Position numbers and translations under genes: made by a program. Below are positions 46,212-56,369 of a stretch of 64,000 bases of DNA, in pieces. The stretch comes from Gautieria morchelliformis (Eukaryota; Basidiomycota; Agaricomycetes; Gomphales; Gomphaceae). Under the pieces are notes generated by a model. The model was not told the origin of the DNA and searched no databases. It saw only the letters and a list, made by a program, of their open reading frames with translations. The DNA is taken from assembly GCA_015179125.1 (NCBI GenBank), contig WHVA01000033.1:186001-250000 (forward strand). Reading direction: 5' to 3'. The stretch's first letter is position 1. Each line of letters opens with the position of its first letter.

Positions 46212-46224
46212 AGAAATACGGATA

Positions 46225-46470
46225 TCAATTGCTCAATGCAACTGTACATTTCAGAACTGATATGTAAGAGTACCCTAATATCTGATATGTGAAGAAAAAC
46301 ATAGTGTATACCATTGCCACACCGTCTGATGTAAGTTGATCATGAAACAAATTGATGAAAAATCTGTCATACTTCTCCAAACATGTGTGTTCATCAAAGT
46401 CCAACTGTCCTACATCACCTTGGGGATACTGTAACAAGGGGGCATGGTTGTACATGGTTGTACACTCCAT
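46225..46470 (-). CDS. Unrecognised open fragment
   Basis: An 81-codon frame with natural-looking composition (Y-P-Q-G-D-V-G-Q-L-D, then F-I-N-L-F-H-D-Q-L). No family is recognised. It is probably an exon of a host gene or element cut by the neighbouring repeats. Confidence 0.25.
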   Translation of the reverse strand: MECTTMYNHAPLLQYPQGDVGQLDFDEHTCLEKYDRFFINLFHDQLTSDGVAMVYTMFFFTYQILGYSYISVLKCTVALSN

Positions 46471-46559
46471 TCAAAGCCCATGTGAAGGACATTGAAGCGG
46501 CCAAGTCCCGTAGTCTAAACCGACAGCATGCCCAGGCTTTCAGCCCATCGACCGTCTGG

Positions 46560-46985
46560 CAACAAGTTATTTTGCGGGTTACAGGAGTTTCCTACGAGTA
46601 TCGCGGAGAATGAATAGGAATACGGCATGACAATGAAATAGATAGACACAGGACTCGTGAGCTCACGTACGGGAACATATAGCGTCTTCGTTGTTTTCGC
46701 AAAATATAGGGACGAGAAGACATCGCCGTGTGGTCAAACAACAGGCAGCAAGCGTAGCCCGCGATTTAACTAAAACACGTTAGAGATACCAATACAACGA
46801 GACAAGCAACAGGAAGAAGCCAGTTGATCAGAAGAGAACAAACATATGTAGAAACATGGCCAGCAACAGCAAGGAACTCAATCCTACGAAATAAAGACAC
46901 GGGAATACAACGCAAGTGAACATAATCCCCAAGCCCGTCCTTCAGCCAAGGATGAAAACGACGGATCCAAGAAAACCTTGCGTGG
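46560..46985 (-). pseudogene. Repeat block A, copy 3 (right half only)
   Basis: Matches 2250-2560 and 10730-11050, with a 60-bp insertion near 46700-46800. The C-terminal relic part is absent here; unrelated sequence begins left of about 46560. Confidence 0.5.
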
Positions 46986-47018
46986 CGGAGGCCACCTATC
47001 GTTCCCTGCGAGGTTACA

Positions 47019-47476
47019 CTACTTGGAATGAGTCCTGTTCGCCCGAGCAGCTAGATGGGAACGCGCGAGATCCCTTGACTCTCTAGCCCAACCATCCACT
47101 GTGTCTTTGTATAATGTGTGGAGTGTGTCGAAGAACTCGGTAACAAGGTCTTCCACCGGCGTCATGCCTGGAGCTTGAGGCATGTTGGCCAGCTTCTCTA
47201 CCGTATTACGAAACGTGCCCTCAAATTTCAGTCGAAGATAGTGCGAGTTCTGCTGATAGATGTCCGACAGCCTCTTTGCCACCTCTGTGGTCAGGCCAAT
47301 ATCGACGAGTTGGGAATCCAACGGTCCTGGAGAATAGAAGTGGAAGTGGGAAATGTCGATTGGTGTGGTGGTCGAGGGAGTGGCATGGCTTGAGGAGGAC
47401 ATCGCCTCGAGTATTTTGGTTGCGGCGGCAGCCATCTCCCGAAGCACTTGGGGGTTGACTTGAAAGACCTCGACAT
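47019..47476 (-). pseudogene. HD N-terminal-like gene, copy with an altered start
   Basis: The body is open from 47447 to the stop at 47019 and closely matches the 56 kb copy: L-R-E-M-x-A-x-A-T-K, P-I-D-I-S-H-F-H-F-Y, T-T-E-V-A-K-R-L-S-D-I-Y, P-V-E-D-L-V-T-E-F-F-D and a basic end. The family start codon at 47476 (M-S-R-S-F-K-S-T) is one base out of frame with the body, so either the gene is broken at codon 10 or translation starts at the Met at 47447, giving about 142 residues. Promoter sequence to the right (47.48-48.04 kb) is shared with the 56 kb copy. Confidence 0.55.
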
Positions 47477-48045
47477 GGTAGAGCGAGAGCTAGGCTGAAT
47501 GAAACCTGTAGCACGAGCAGCTTTTACGCAAAGAGTCGCTCCGCGTGTTTAACGACTCCCACGGATCGAGCCGAATCATAATCGGATCGATCTCAATTAC
47601 GCTCCAAGGGCTTGAGTTCTGCCTGACATTCTTGACAACCAGATATCGTGCTGAGCTCGTGGGGGACTTGCGCCGTGAATGCCGGCAATGACTCAGAGAA
47701 TTCGTGAACCCGTCATTGGCAGAAGCAGAGAGACGCCCCTCCTTTGGGGCTGAATTTGCCAAAACGCCACCAACACGAGGCACTTGCAGCGATTTAACCA
47801 CGAGTTTTCAACGTCGAATGCACTAGATGGAACAGCCTTTCTACTGATACCGATCGTGATCAGTGGTCCCCGTAATGTTGGAGCTATTCGGGTACGAAGC
47901 TTTAGTGGCTCTAGCAGAGATAAGTGGACAAAGGAGTCACGCGAGTGCGTGACGTGAGCGCTAGGACCGACGGCCCGGTACGTTGTAAGTAGGAAGTTGC
48001 CGTCACTTCGTGCAGCTGAGTCAGCCGATCTCAGACCCTAACGAA
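47477..48045 (-). promoter_or_regulatory. Upstream region shared with the 56.4 kb copy
   Basis: Similar to 56370-56870 through most of its length, including GAGTTCTGCCTGACATTCTT and GCAGCTGAGTCAGCCGATCT. A part absent from the 56 kb copy (47938-47964) contains GAGTGCGTGACGTG followed by CGCTAGG, which recurs upstream of the plus-strand gene at 52.26 kb (52064-52087). Confidence 0.5.
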
Positions 48046-48060
48046 CTAACGAAGTATATG

Positions 48061-48370
48061 TCCCGCATCCACTTCAAACCATGTTCAACACTCCTTCAAA
48101 CACGTCCAATCCTCCTCCTTGCCAATTAATACCTCGCGATCACTGGCGTGGTTCGAGGCTTTGCTAACTCTGGCAGAGTCCGCAAAGCCTTCAAACCACG
48201 CCATCTCAACCGTGATAAATGGGTTACAACTCCATATGGACGGTCAGTACTTCAGTTTCAAGCACTGCAGAACAGGATGGGTGCTATGGAGAACAATATG
48301 TGTGCTATAAAGAACAGGATGATTGGGCTGGAGAAAACGATACAGACTATCCTGGATATGATGTGAGCGA
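48061..48370 (+). CDS. Unrecognised small frame
   Basis: Open pieces at 48119-48310 and 48148-48366 (the latter ends in a Met-rich helical pattern, R-M-G-A-M-E-N-N-M). Possibly one small spliced gene. No family, low support. The stretch to 48.97 kb holds nothing recognised. Confidence 0.2.
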
Positions 48371-48974
48371 GATCTTGATAAGCATGACGGGAATACGAGA
48401 TCGAGCGACTGCGACGTGCGTTAAGAGTTCCTTTTTTTCTTTCTCGTCTATTTATTCGTCCTCAGGTGAATGCGTAAGAGTGTAGCCTAGAGTGCAAGTG
48501 AGTGTGTTGCACGTGCATCCTGCTTGTCTCCCCGCCATCCTCTCATTCGCACGTCTCTGAGGACACGCTACTTATTCGACAGGAAATCCCTTACTTGTGG
48601 GACGCAAAGTGTCGCGCCATGGTTTGCAACCCCCGCTCATCGATATCGGCGTGGTCCTTATCGTACGGAACGCGAGAAGGCGCTGATACAAAGTGTGAGC
48701 CGCACACGTCAATATTACAGTATACAAGAAGGCGATCGCTTTTCTTTCGGGCCTACACTTATCCTTAGGCTTGTAATCTTTTAAGTGAGGAATAATTATG
48801 TGAGAAATAGACACATACAGTCGTCCCTTCCATCCATTCAAACAGAGGCAGATGCTGTGGCGCGGGAAGAGGCGAGGTGGTGCTTAGGTAGCACTGCGTC
48901 TCGTAGGCCTGCGAGAATGGGTCAGGCTGTTGACCTCCTCGTGGCCGACGGGGTGGACAGAGGTGTCGGATGAC

Positions 48975-49320
48975 ATCAAGTAAAGGAATAGCATCCCTTA
49001 CTGAGGGAATTCAACTTAGCACGGAAAACGAGAAACGACTCGGAAGGATTGTCAAGGAAAAATATGACACCGACTACTTCATCATTGACAAGTTCCTCCT
49101 TGAGCTACGTCGTTTCTATACTATGCCCGACCCAAATGACCCCGTAGGCCTCGTCCCTCGCGGATAGAGTACATGCTGTAAGACTTCTTCATGCGCGGCG
49201 AAGAGATCCTCTCAGGGGCACAGTGTATTCACGAGCCAAACCTACTTATCGAGAAGATGCATATAAAAGGCATCGAGCCTGGTTCAAAGCAGGGCTGTGT
49301 GGACACATTCAGGCTTGGCT
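48975..49320 (+). pseudogene. Fragment of a cytosolic aspartyl-tRNA synthetase gene
   Basis: The first piece has L-S-T-E-N-E-K-R-L-G, T-D-Y-F-I-I-D-K-F and F-Y-T-M-P-D-P-N-D-P, signature parts of the class II catalytic core of eukaryotic AspRS. After a frame change the expected continuation F-M-R-G-E-E-I-L-S-G-A-Q appears, with I-E-K-M-H-I-K-G-I-E-P-G and V-D-T-F-R-L-G-C. The final catalytic motif (G-x-G-x-E-R) is absent. The N-terminal anticodon-binding domain and the rest of the core are missing, so this is a short 3' fragment that cannot charge tRNA. Confidence 0.75.
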
Positions 49321-49557
49321 GCCGATGACACGCTGGTCAATTTGCCAGATATTATACCGAGTCCTGGCCATTACTATAAGTAGGCACAATAAGTAAGCCA
49401 AACCTTAATTAGCAACAGAGACCCTCCTGTTTCAGACTGCCACCGTATAATGAAACAAGGTTCGGCTCCGAACTAAAGCGATGAAGCGCATGCAAGCTTA
49501 TAATGCCGTGGCATGACGAGTGAGCTTGTCCAGCGATTTAAGTCTCCCTGCAGTCGA

Positions 49558-50990
49558 TGGCGGATTCTGGGACCGCTGAATTCTACAAGTACGTCGCCGC
49601 TACACCAGTACTACCGTGACAGCTCACATCCTCATATGACAGCCTTCTCTATTTCTACGCTATACTCACGTCCTGGGGTGACCTTTCGTCCTGAGCCTCC
49701 GATAGTTGATGAATGCTCATATTCCATCTCAGTTATACTATTCTATGATCACCTTCTCCAATTCGGCCGTGAAGTAGACCTCGTCTGGACGCGCTTGTCT
49801 TTCCCTCGCCTCTCTCTCCCAACCATTTTGTACCTCTTGACCCGGTTTACCAATCCGGTTGTGTATTTGGTCAATTTAGATTATGACCTCAGAGCCGTGA
49901 AGGTGAGTCTAGCCAGCTTGCATTCCATATACGTCTTACCCAGATCACTCCCCACAGTGAGCGGTCCTCTCCCTACTCTGAAGCTGTTGAGCATTTGCTG
50001 ATGTCTCGGAGGTCCCCTGCTCTGCGCGACACAAAAGTCCCCGTTGCGTGTGTATTGATTCTTAGCCAGAGCATCATAGCAGGTTACTTGTGCTCCACAT
50101 AGATTATCCATACGGTATGCTCACCGTCGCTGCTCTCAGTGGTCCTGGGGCTGCGCACATATGCTATTTGGGAACGAAACCGTCTCGTCCTCCTCATCCT
50201 TGTCTGTATAGGCGCATCCATACCTACAACCGGAATCGTGTGTCTGTTTATGCGTCTGAACGCTTCGTCACTTAGAGCTATACCCATAGCTCATGATTCT
50301 AGCGTATAAGCCAGGTTCACATACGGCTCAGGTTACGCGTGAGGTCCCGTTCAGTACGCACTTCTACTTCTTTCACCTACCTCTCTTCACATTCAGCAAC
50401 ATCCAGGGAGCATGCTACAGTCGTTGATGGCTCTCATATTTGATACAACTGTGATTATACTCACAGTTGCGAAATCAGTGCAGAGCCGAAAAATGTACCG
50501 GTACCACCCCCGTGGAGGTTTTCTAGATATGATCGTCCGTGACGGTATGTACACAGGCTCCTGCCAGGTGTTTTTACTAACCCAAGATTTGTGGGTACGC
50601 CAAGGTTGCATATACTTCTTGTAAGAACATGCTCAACGACTTGCATCTGTCCTCCCATTCACAGCTACATCAGCGTTTTGGCTACCACACAATTAATCAA
50701 CGCCCTGATTTATTGGGTATGAATTTGTATCCATGTCGTGCCTGTTAAATTTAATTTCATATGCCTACACAGCTCGCGCCGGTACTAAACGTCACCCTCC
50801 CTTGCATATAACTCTTGTCACTGATTTCTGCCCCAGGAAGGACTCGTAGGCATCTCTGTCCCGCCATCGCGCGCGTGGGTTGAACTAGCCCATTGGACTG
50901 CTGTGCTACTGATTAATTCGGCTCTGACCTAGACTTTCCATGGTTTTGACTGCACGGTTTCTGCTGAACCTTCGGGAACTCTACTATGCC
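49558..50990 (+). pseudogene. DUF6533-type multi-pass membrane protein gene, probably decayed
   Basis: A start ATG at 49558 gives M-A-D-S-G-T-A-E-F-Y. After an intron comes I-L-F-Y-D-H-L-L-Q-F-G-R-E-V-D-L-V-W, the hallmark of the basidiomycete DUF6533 family, followed by a membrane span. Further exons give L-R-T-Y-A-I-W-E-R-N and a hydrophobic helix (about 50.14-50.28 kb), then R-G-G-F-L-D-M-I-V-R-D-G split from C-I-Y-F-L by an intron (50546 to about 50604), then more hydrophobic sequence to about 50.99 kb. Function in the cell is unknown for this family. Some joins need frame changes I cannot place, so I call it probably decayed; a correct intron model might rescue it. Confidence 0.55.
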
Positions 50991-52050
50991 AGGAGCACGT
51001 ATGCTAGCGAGATCGAAGGGTACAACACTATTACGTGTGCAGAATTCTACGTATAAGGGGAGATTTTGTATACCTACCCAGTGATGCCTTTCAAGGTGGA
51101 GAGTCTGTGACTCAGCGAGACCTAGGTACAGTAGTGGTTTACATGATCTAGGGTCAACCCTAGTGAGGGGACTGATGGCAGTCGATGTACTATTATCGAT
51201 ATCGTTGTATAGTCTAATTTCACAAGGTAGCAGAGTAGTATGATCGATAGAATATAATTAATAGCTCGTGGCTTGCCGGTCATGTCTGCTCCCGGCCAAT
51301 TACATATACAGTACCCTTCAATTCCGCATCCAACATCGTCTTGCTGCATGGACACGAAAACACCTGTCGCCGCGGCGGGCCGCAGTTCAATAGTATGGTT
51401 AGTCAGCTTGTACTAAGGAGCTTGGGATGAAGCCTCGCCGTCCTCTGACTAGCGTACCACCCAAACGTACACTTCCCGCTGGTGGGTCACGAGTGCCGTG
51501 GCGGCCTCTGTGGATGGCTAAAGGCCCCGTTCACGCGCACGGACCGTTTACTCCCACCAGTCGCAAGGCGCAGAAGTAGTGACTCCTAAACAGGACTGGA
51601 AGGGGGAACGGTAGGGGTGGCGGTAGAGAGTTTTCGTCGGCTCGAAACCGCTGCACATCCGTCTCCCGCGGCAGTTGAACCGTCTTCCCTAGCTAACAGA
51701 GCCCAATCTTCGGAGATGGCTGGTGCAAAGGCTGTGGTCTGACGAGCGGCGCTCTGCTGGACGCGGCTGCCTGCTCACAGGCAGCATGGCTAACGCCTCT
51801 GTCCTGTCGACCACAGTCCCGCTATGGTTACATAATTGCTGTCCATGCCGAGTCGTAACGATCGATCGACTGTCACTGATTGTTAGGCGCGAGGGATTGG
51901 ACAGATCTATGACACGAGCCACGTGACTCCTTTCTCCACGCCACAATCATTTCTATTGTTCCAATGCCAAGTATATAATCTCCACATTCCACAGTCTCTG
52001 TGGCCGAGTAAGCATTTTGTTGCTGATCGGCGGATGCGGCGATGCGCGCA
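50990..52050. other. Stretch without a recognised gene
   Basis: No domain, LTR or repeat was recognised. A TATA-like TATATAAT at 51972 lies upstream of the next gene. Confidence 0.3.
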
Positions 52051-52259
52051 GAGTTCGCCACACGAGTGCGTGACGTGCACGCTAGGCGCGGTACGTCATT
52101 CCATTAAAAGATGCGCCCCGTGGCGCGCGAGGCCGAACTCGGCGATGCTGCTTTTAACTTCCGACTGGAAGGTAAGATTGACATACTGCACATACGTACA
52201 ACAAACCAAGAAAAAGCGAACAACTAGTGATACCAGAGTGGGATAGACAATAAGACATA

Positions 52260-52857
52260 TTGATGGGGGTGCAGTGCATGCATGGTGAGATCGAGCCTAG
52301 CGAAATACTTATCCTGGAACGCCGCATATCGAAGCGTGGCTTCATACAGCAGACCACCCGTGGTCGCGCCGCACGCGTGGCTCCGGACCGTCGGGCAAAC
52401 ACGAGGGAATCCATCGACGCCACGGCGGAAGCGGTGGCGGATATACTGAGTGGATTTGACCGTATGGACGTCGACGAGCCGTCCGAAAAGATGAAGGGCG
52501 CACGGGTCCCGCGCAATGTCTCCTCGGAGTTGTATGGGATATGGTACTCGAGCGAATCGACTATCGCACTACCGTGTTCGTCGAGGGCTGGATCGTCTCC
52601 GCTATCCTCCGAAGCCGAGCGCCCGATGTCAAGCTAGAGTGCTCTGGAGGTCACGTCGATGCACCGAGCGCGTGTACTGTCGAGATGCCGGAGAATGCTG
52701 TGTCTCCCGCCAGTGGCGCGTCCCTGGACCCCGAGGCCAAAATGGAGGCCAAGACCGCGTGCGATTCGCCTGGGGACGATAGCATGACGTCCGGTCCGTC
52801 TGCTGCGAGACTGAAGAATCAAGCCAGGATCGCCGACTCCCCAAAATGAGCCGGCGT
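52260..52857 (+). pseudogene. Probable C-terminal part of an HD-type gene, parent of block A
   Basis: Frame 1 from 52260 runs through a basic patch (R-G-R-A-A-R-V-A-P-D-R-R) and D-R-M-D-V-D-E-P-S. From about 52541 a second frame reads V-F-V-E-G-W-I-V-S-A-I-L-R, then D-A-P-S-A-C-T-V and an acidic Ser/Asp/Pro-rich end with a stop near 52847. The second part aligns with the minus-strand relics of block A. No homeodomain is visible upstream. A link to HD proteins is inferred from its place beside block A, the HD N-terminal-like genes and HD2. The change of frame near 52.54 kb is either a lesion or an unrecognised intron. It could instead be an unrelated gene caught in the same duplications. Confidence 0.4.
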
Positions 52858-52938
52858 CTCTGGGGGAACTTGCTCGCTGCTGCGTCCGTTGTGTCGTAGC
52901 GGGGCAGGATTTGACACGGCATACGTATTAGCAGCGTG

Positions 52939-53165
52939 TCTTCAAATATTTGAAAGGCACGAAGCATTACAAACTCACACTTGGAAGAAATCGAGATGGC
53001 TTGATAGGGTATTCAGATGCGGATTGGGGTTCACAGAGTCATAGGCGTTCATATTCGGCATATTTATTTCAGATTGATGGGGGCACTGTTTCATGGAGTT
53101 GCCAGAAACAATCGATAGTAGCCCTCTCATCAACTGAAGCCAAATTCGTCGCCCTGACCCACGAC
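52939..53165 (+). mobile_element. Copia RNase H fragment without LTRs
   Basis: It is nearly identical to 40312-40545 of the Copia element (for example S-D-A-D-W-G-S-Q). Both ends are abrupt, with no LTR or target duplication. It lies between the two convergent HD-derived pieces. The close similarity suggests a recent origin. Confidence 0.75.
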
Positions 53166-53325
53166 GAAAGAGTCGGATGTAAGCTGGGATGGCTCGTAGA
53201 CAGCTGGGTAGGCGTGAACCAACGTTGTGGGAGGGTTGAGGGGGTTGTCGATGTGTGGCACGGGTGTATGCTCCTCGACCGACGTGGGAAGTTGGTATAC
53301 CGCAGTCCCCTATCGCGTGGCGTGA

Positions 53326-53963
53326 TTAGGAATGTTGCAAAGCTATAAAATGAGCTGAAACTCGCACCAAAAGTCCGTAGTCTGTCAACTCAACACGCTC
53401 GTCAGAACACGACCCAGGCGATGGCGCGTCCTCTGTAACTCCTGGCGATACAACGTGCGTACTCGACTCAGGTGGCGTGTCACCATGGTATTCAGTAGGG
53501 TCTGGATTCTTCTTCACGAGTGGGTTTGCCTTCGACAGCGCCCGCGCAGAGTCGCTGAGACGTTCCTTCATCTCTTCGAAAGGCTTGGGAGAGGGCGTGA
53601 CGCGCTGTGATTTGGCGCGGTGGAGTGTTCGGCAGCGGCGGTTTTGGAACTGTGCGCAAGGATTATAGGAAGTAAGAGGGATTATTGTGGAGAGACGCAC
53701 CCAAGCGGTGATTTGGCGAAGAGACATCCTGGAGATGTGGGCCAGGTGCTCTTTGTCTTTGCGGCTTGGGAAGGGATCTTTCTCGAACGCTAAAATTAAC
53801 ACGGGTAGAAAATCCTGCCGGACATGTCAGCGTGAAGCGATAAACCATTCTGAGCTCTTGCATCGTTAAATTTTCTTTTGGACCGTGACTTTTTGGGAAG
53901 AATTTCCCAGTCGTCAGTTTCGGTATCTAGAGGGGGAGTGAATCTTGCCGGCACCAAGGGCAT
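53326..53963 (-). pseudogene. HD2-type homeodomain mating gene, internally deleted copy
   Basis: The start ATG at 53963 gives M-P-L-V-P-A-R-F-T-P-P, the same first codons as the 0.39 kb gene. A basic NLS-like P-K-K-S-R-S-K-R-K follows almost at once, so the roughly 100-residue specificity region is missing. The homeodomain has F-E-K-D-P-F-P-S-R-K-D-K, M-S-L-R-Q-I-T-A-W, a 51-nt intron (53650-53700) and F-Q-N-R-R-C-R. Beyond it lie M-K-E-R-L-S-D-S-A-R and a Pro/Ser/Asp-rich tail ending at 53326. One frame change is needed between the NLS and the homeodomain (about 53.80-53.87 kb). The DNA-contacting W, F, N and R of helix 3 are all present. Best call: decayed HD2, not able to pair normally with HD1 because the N-terminus is lost. 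Confidence 0.75.
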
Positions 53964-54520
53964 AGTACGTAGAACAAGGTTGAAGGAAGAGCTGAAAAGC
54001 GCCACACGTGAAGTTTTTATAGCCCCGCACGCGTATGGCGCGGCCCCTCGTGGCCCAGACTGGATTGGGATTCCGACAACTTCAAAGAAAATTCCGACAC
54101 GAGTTTAGCAGCTAAAGTACAAGAATTGAACGAGACGACCGCGAATTCAGATCATATTAACGTTAAACAACCAGCTCTAAGCCTCAGTAACAGTAAAACA
54201 GATATTATCTTTAGTGGCTTTCTTGTTCCGTGGATTGACAGTGGACAGAGCTGGATGCCGCTGAAGCAATTGATCTAGGCGGCACCATCCACAACATAGG
54301 CGATGCCGTAGAATGCAGGTTCGCTTTCGGTGCCAGAATTGTTGACTCGGATGTTTTACCCCGAGAATTAGGCGGCTTCAGCCAGCAATCAAATTGCTAC
54401 ACATAACTACATATTAATCAAAGAAAAAGCGAACGACGTGACACACGCCATAAAAATATATTTACGAGGAATCGATACTGCACTGGTCAAACGCTAAATA
54501 CTTATCCGCGGCAGACGCAC
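53964..54520 (-). promoter_or_regulatory. Promoter of the HD2 copy
   Basis: TATA box (complement of GTTTTTATA at 54013-54021) about 50 nt before the ATG. The region is closely similar to 0.88-1.72 kb but shorter. Confidence 0.55.
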
Positions 54521-54900
54521 TTCGAAGTGCGGCTTGATACAGGCACCAGACCATCCGCGCTCCTAAGACGTGGATCCTGCACCGCTACGACACAACGGAC
54601 GCTGCAGCGAGCCCAATTTCAAAGTGGGAGACAGCTGTTCAGCCTGAGACTCCAATGCGTCAACACCCACGCTGCATGCATCAATGCATGCAGGCCTGGC
54701 TCCTCAGACTCGTAGCAGACGGATCGGCCGTCGTGCTGTCGTCCCCGGACGAAACGCCGGTATCTCGAGAGTACACGAGCTCGGTGCATCGAGATCAGCC
54801 TCGAGAGAACTCTCGGTAGCTCGGTATCGGAGTATCGCCTTGACGAATACGATGGTGCGCGGGATGCGGCCATCGAGGAGACCGTTCTTCATCGCCTAGC
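54520..54900 (-). pseudogene. Repeat block A, copy 4 (left part)
   Basis: Matches 1745-2190 with an internal deletion between about 54760 and 54810. It continues the same order as at the window start: promoter, then block A. Confidence 0.55.
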
Positions 54901-55100
54901 GCTGAGCACTCCGGCCTCACCAATGCCAAATGTCATGTTTGTCACCGGTGGGCTCGGAGTGCATGTGCACGGGCAGCACGGTTGAATCGGTTGCGTCTCT
55001 CAATGACCTTGCCGAAGTTCTTGCAGTATGCGTCCAAATTTCTCCCTTCATCCGTTTGATGCTCTTTGACACTACACTCTTCATCCCCGTCGCTCTTTTG

Positions 55101-55162
55101 AACCCGCCACATGGCCGCCACTGACAATACGAAGACCAATGGTGGCGGCCATGTGGCGGGTT
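55101..55162. repeat. Perfect 21-bp inverted repeat
   Basis: The arms are at 55101-55121 and 55142-55162 (AACCCGCCACATGGCCGCCA plus C, and its exact complement), with a 20-nt loop. The flanks 54900-55550 show no gene. A small transposon or a structured RNA is possible; nothing decides between them. Confidence 0.8.
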
Positions 55163-55553
55163 GGAATTCCACTTGCCTTTGCTCTCCTTATGTCATGCTC
55201 TCCCATACCGCACATCCGTGTATATATATAGTTATGTAATAGTCATTTTGATTACACAGATACCGTATGTCAAACGACTTACATCGTAAGTGTAAGGTCT
55301 ATTTGGGTCCGCACTGTGTTTGGGTCCGCAATGCCAGTAGTGGATAGCCGAGGTTATAAGTGTGTCTCAGCGGCGAAGCCTTATCGGTACCTCCCGAGGG
55401 ATTACGGAACCTTGTATAGGTGGTGTATGAGGCCTCGTAAGGTGATATATAAGGGTCATGTATATTATGCATATTATATGTTATACACCCTTATAAGACC
55501 GTTGTAAGATCGTTGTAAGTTTTTTGCGGTTTCGCCGATGACGTTGCGCCGCA

Positions 55554-55895
55554 TCAACGGACGACGAACTGTCCACCCGTCATCTTTGCGGTACAATAAA
55601 GATGGATAGACGCAGGGCTCGTGAGCTCATGATGTACGGGAACATATAGCATATTCTTGCAAATACAGAAACGAGAAGACATCGCCGTACAACAGGAAGA
55701 AACCAGTTGATCAGAAGAGAACATGCACACATATGTAGAAACATGGCTAGCAACAGCAAGGAACTCAATCCTACGAAATAAAGACACGGGAATCCAACGC
55801 CCGTGAATAAAATCCCCAAGCCCGGTAAGTCCTTCAACCAAGGACGAAAAGGACAGAGCCAAGAGAACCTCGGGTGGCGGAGGCCACCTATCGTT
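55554..55895 (-). pseudogene. Repeat block A, copy 5 (right part)
   Basis: Matches 2330-2560 and 10800-11090, directly downstream of the HD N-terminal-like gene at 55.91 kb. The parts of block A on either side of 54.90-55.55 kb were separated by unrelated sequence. Confidence 0.5.
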
Positions 55896-55910
55896 CCCTG
55901 CGAGGTTATA

Positions 55911-56369
55911 CTACTTGGACTGAGTCCTGTTCGCACGAGCAGCTAGATGGGAACGCGTGATATCCACGCACTCTCTAGCCCGACCATCCACTCTGTCTTT
56001 GTATAATGTGTGGAGCGTGTCGAAGAACTCGGTCACAAGGTCTTCCACCGGTGTCATGCCTGGAGCTTGAGGCATGTTGGCCAGCTTCTCTACCGTAGTA
56101 CGAAACTTGGCCTCAAATTTTAGTCGAAGATAGTGCGTGTTCTGTTGATAGATGTCCGACAGGCTCTTTGCCACCTCTGTGGTCACGCCAATATCGACGA
56201 GTTGGGAATACAGCGGTCCTGGAGAATAAAAGTGGAAGTGGGAAATGTCGATTGGTGTGGTGGTCGAGGGAGTGGGATGGCTTGAGGAGGACCTCGCCTC
56301 GATTACTTTGGTTGCAACGGCATCCATCTCGCGAAGAACTTCGTTGGTTGACTTGAGAGACCCCGACAT
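55911..56369 (-). CDS. HD N-terminal-like protein, best-preserved short copy (152 aa)
   Basis: I choose the start M-S-G-S-L-K-S-T at 56369 because three other copies share it; an in-frame upstream ATG at 56408 exists but lies in poorly kept sequence. The frame is uninterrupted to the stop at 55911. Residues 1-25 form a helix (E-V-L-R-E-M-D), 26-40 a Ser/Pro linker, then P-I-D-I-S-H-F-H-F-Y, the G-V-T-T-E-V-A-K-S-L-S-D-I-Y helix, L-R-L-K-F-E-A-K-F-R, P-V-E-D-L-V-T-E-F-F-D-T-L and a basic tail. No homeodomain follows; block A does. The promoter is shared with the 47 kb copy. Likely role, if any, is binding an HD partner; this is inference. Alternatively it is the first exon of a larger HD gene, though no donor site is evident at the stop. 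Confidence 0.6.
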   Translation of the reverse strand: MSGSLKSTNEVLREMDAVATKVIEARSSSSHPTPSTTTPIDISHFHFYSPGPLYSQLVDIGVTTEVAKSLSDIYQQNTHYLRLKFEAKFRTTVEKLANMPQAPGMTPVEDLVTEFFDTLHTLYKDRVDGRARECVDITRSHLAARANRTQSK

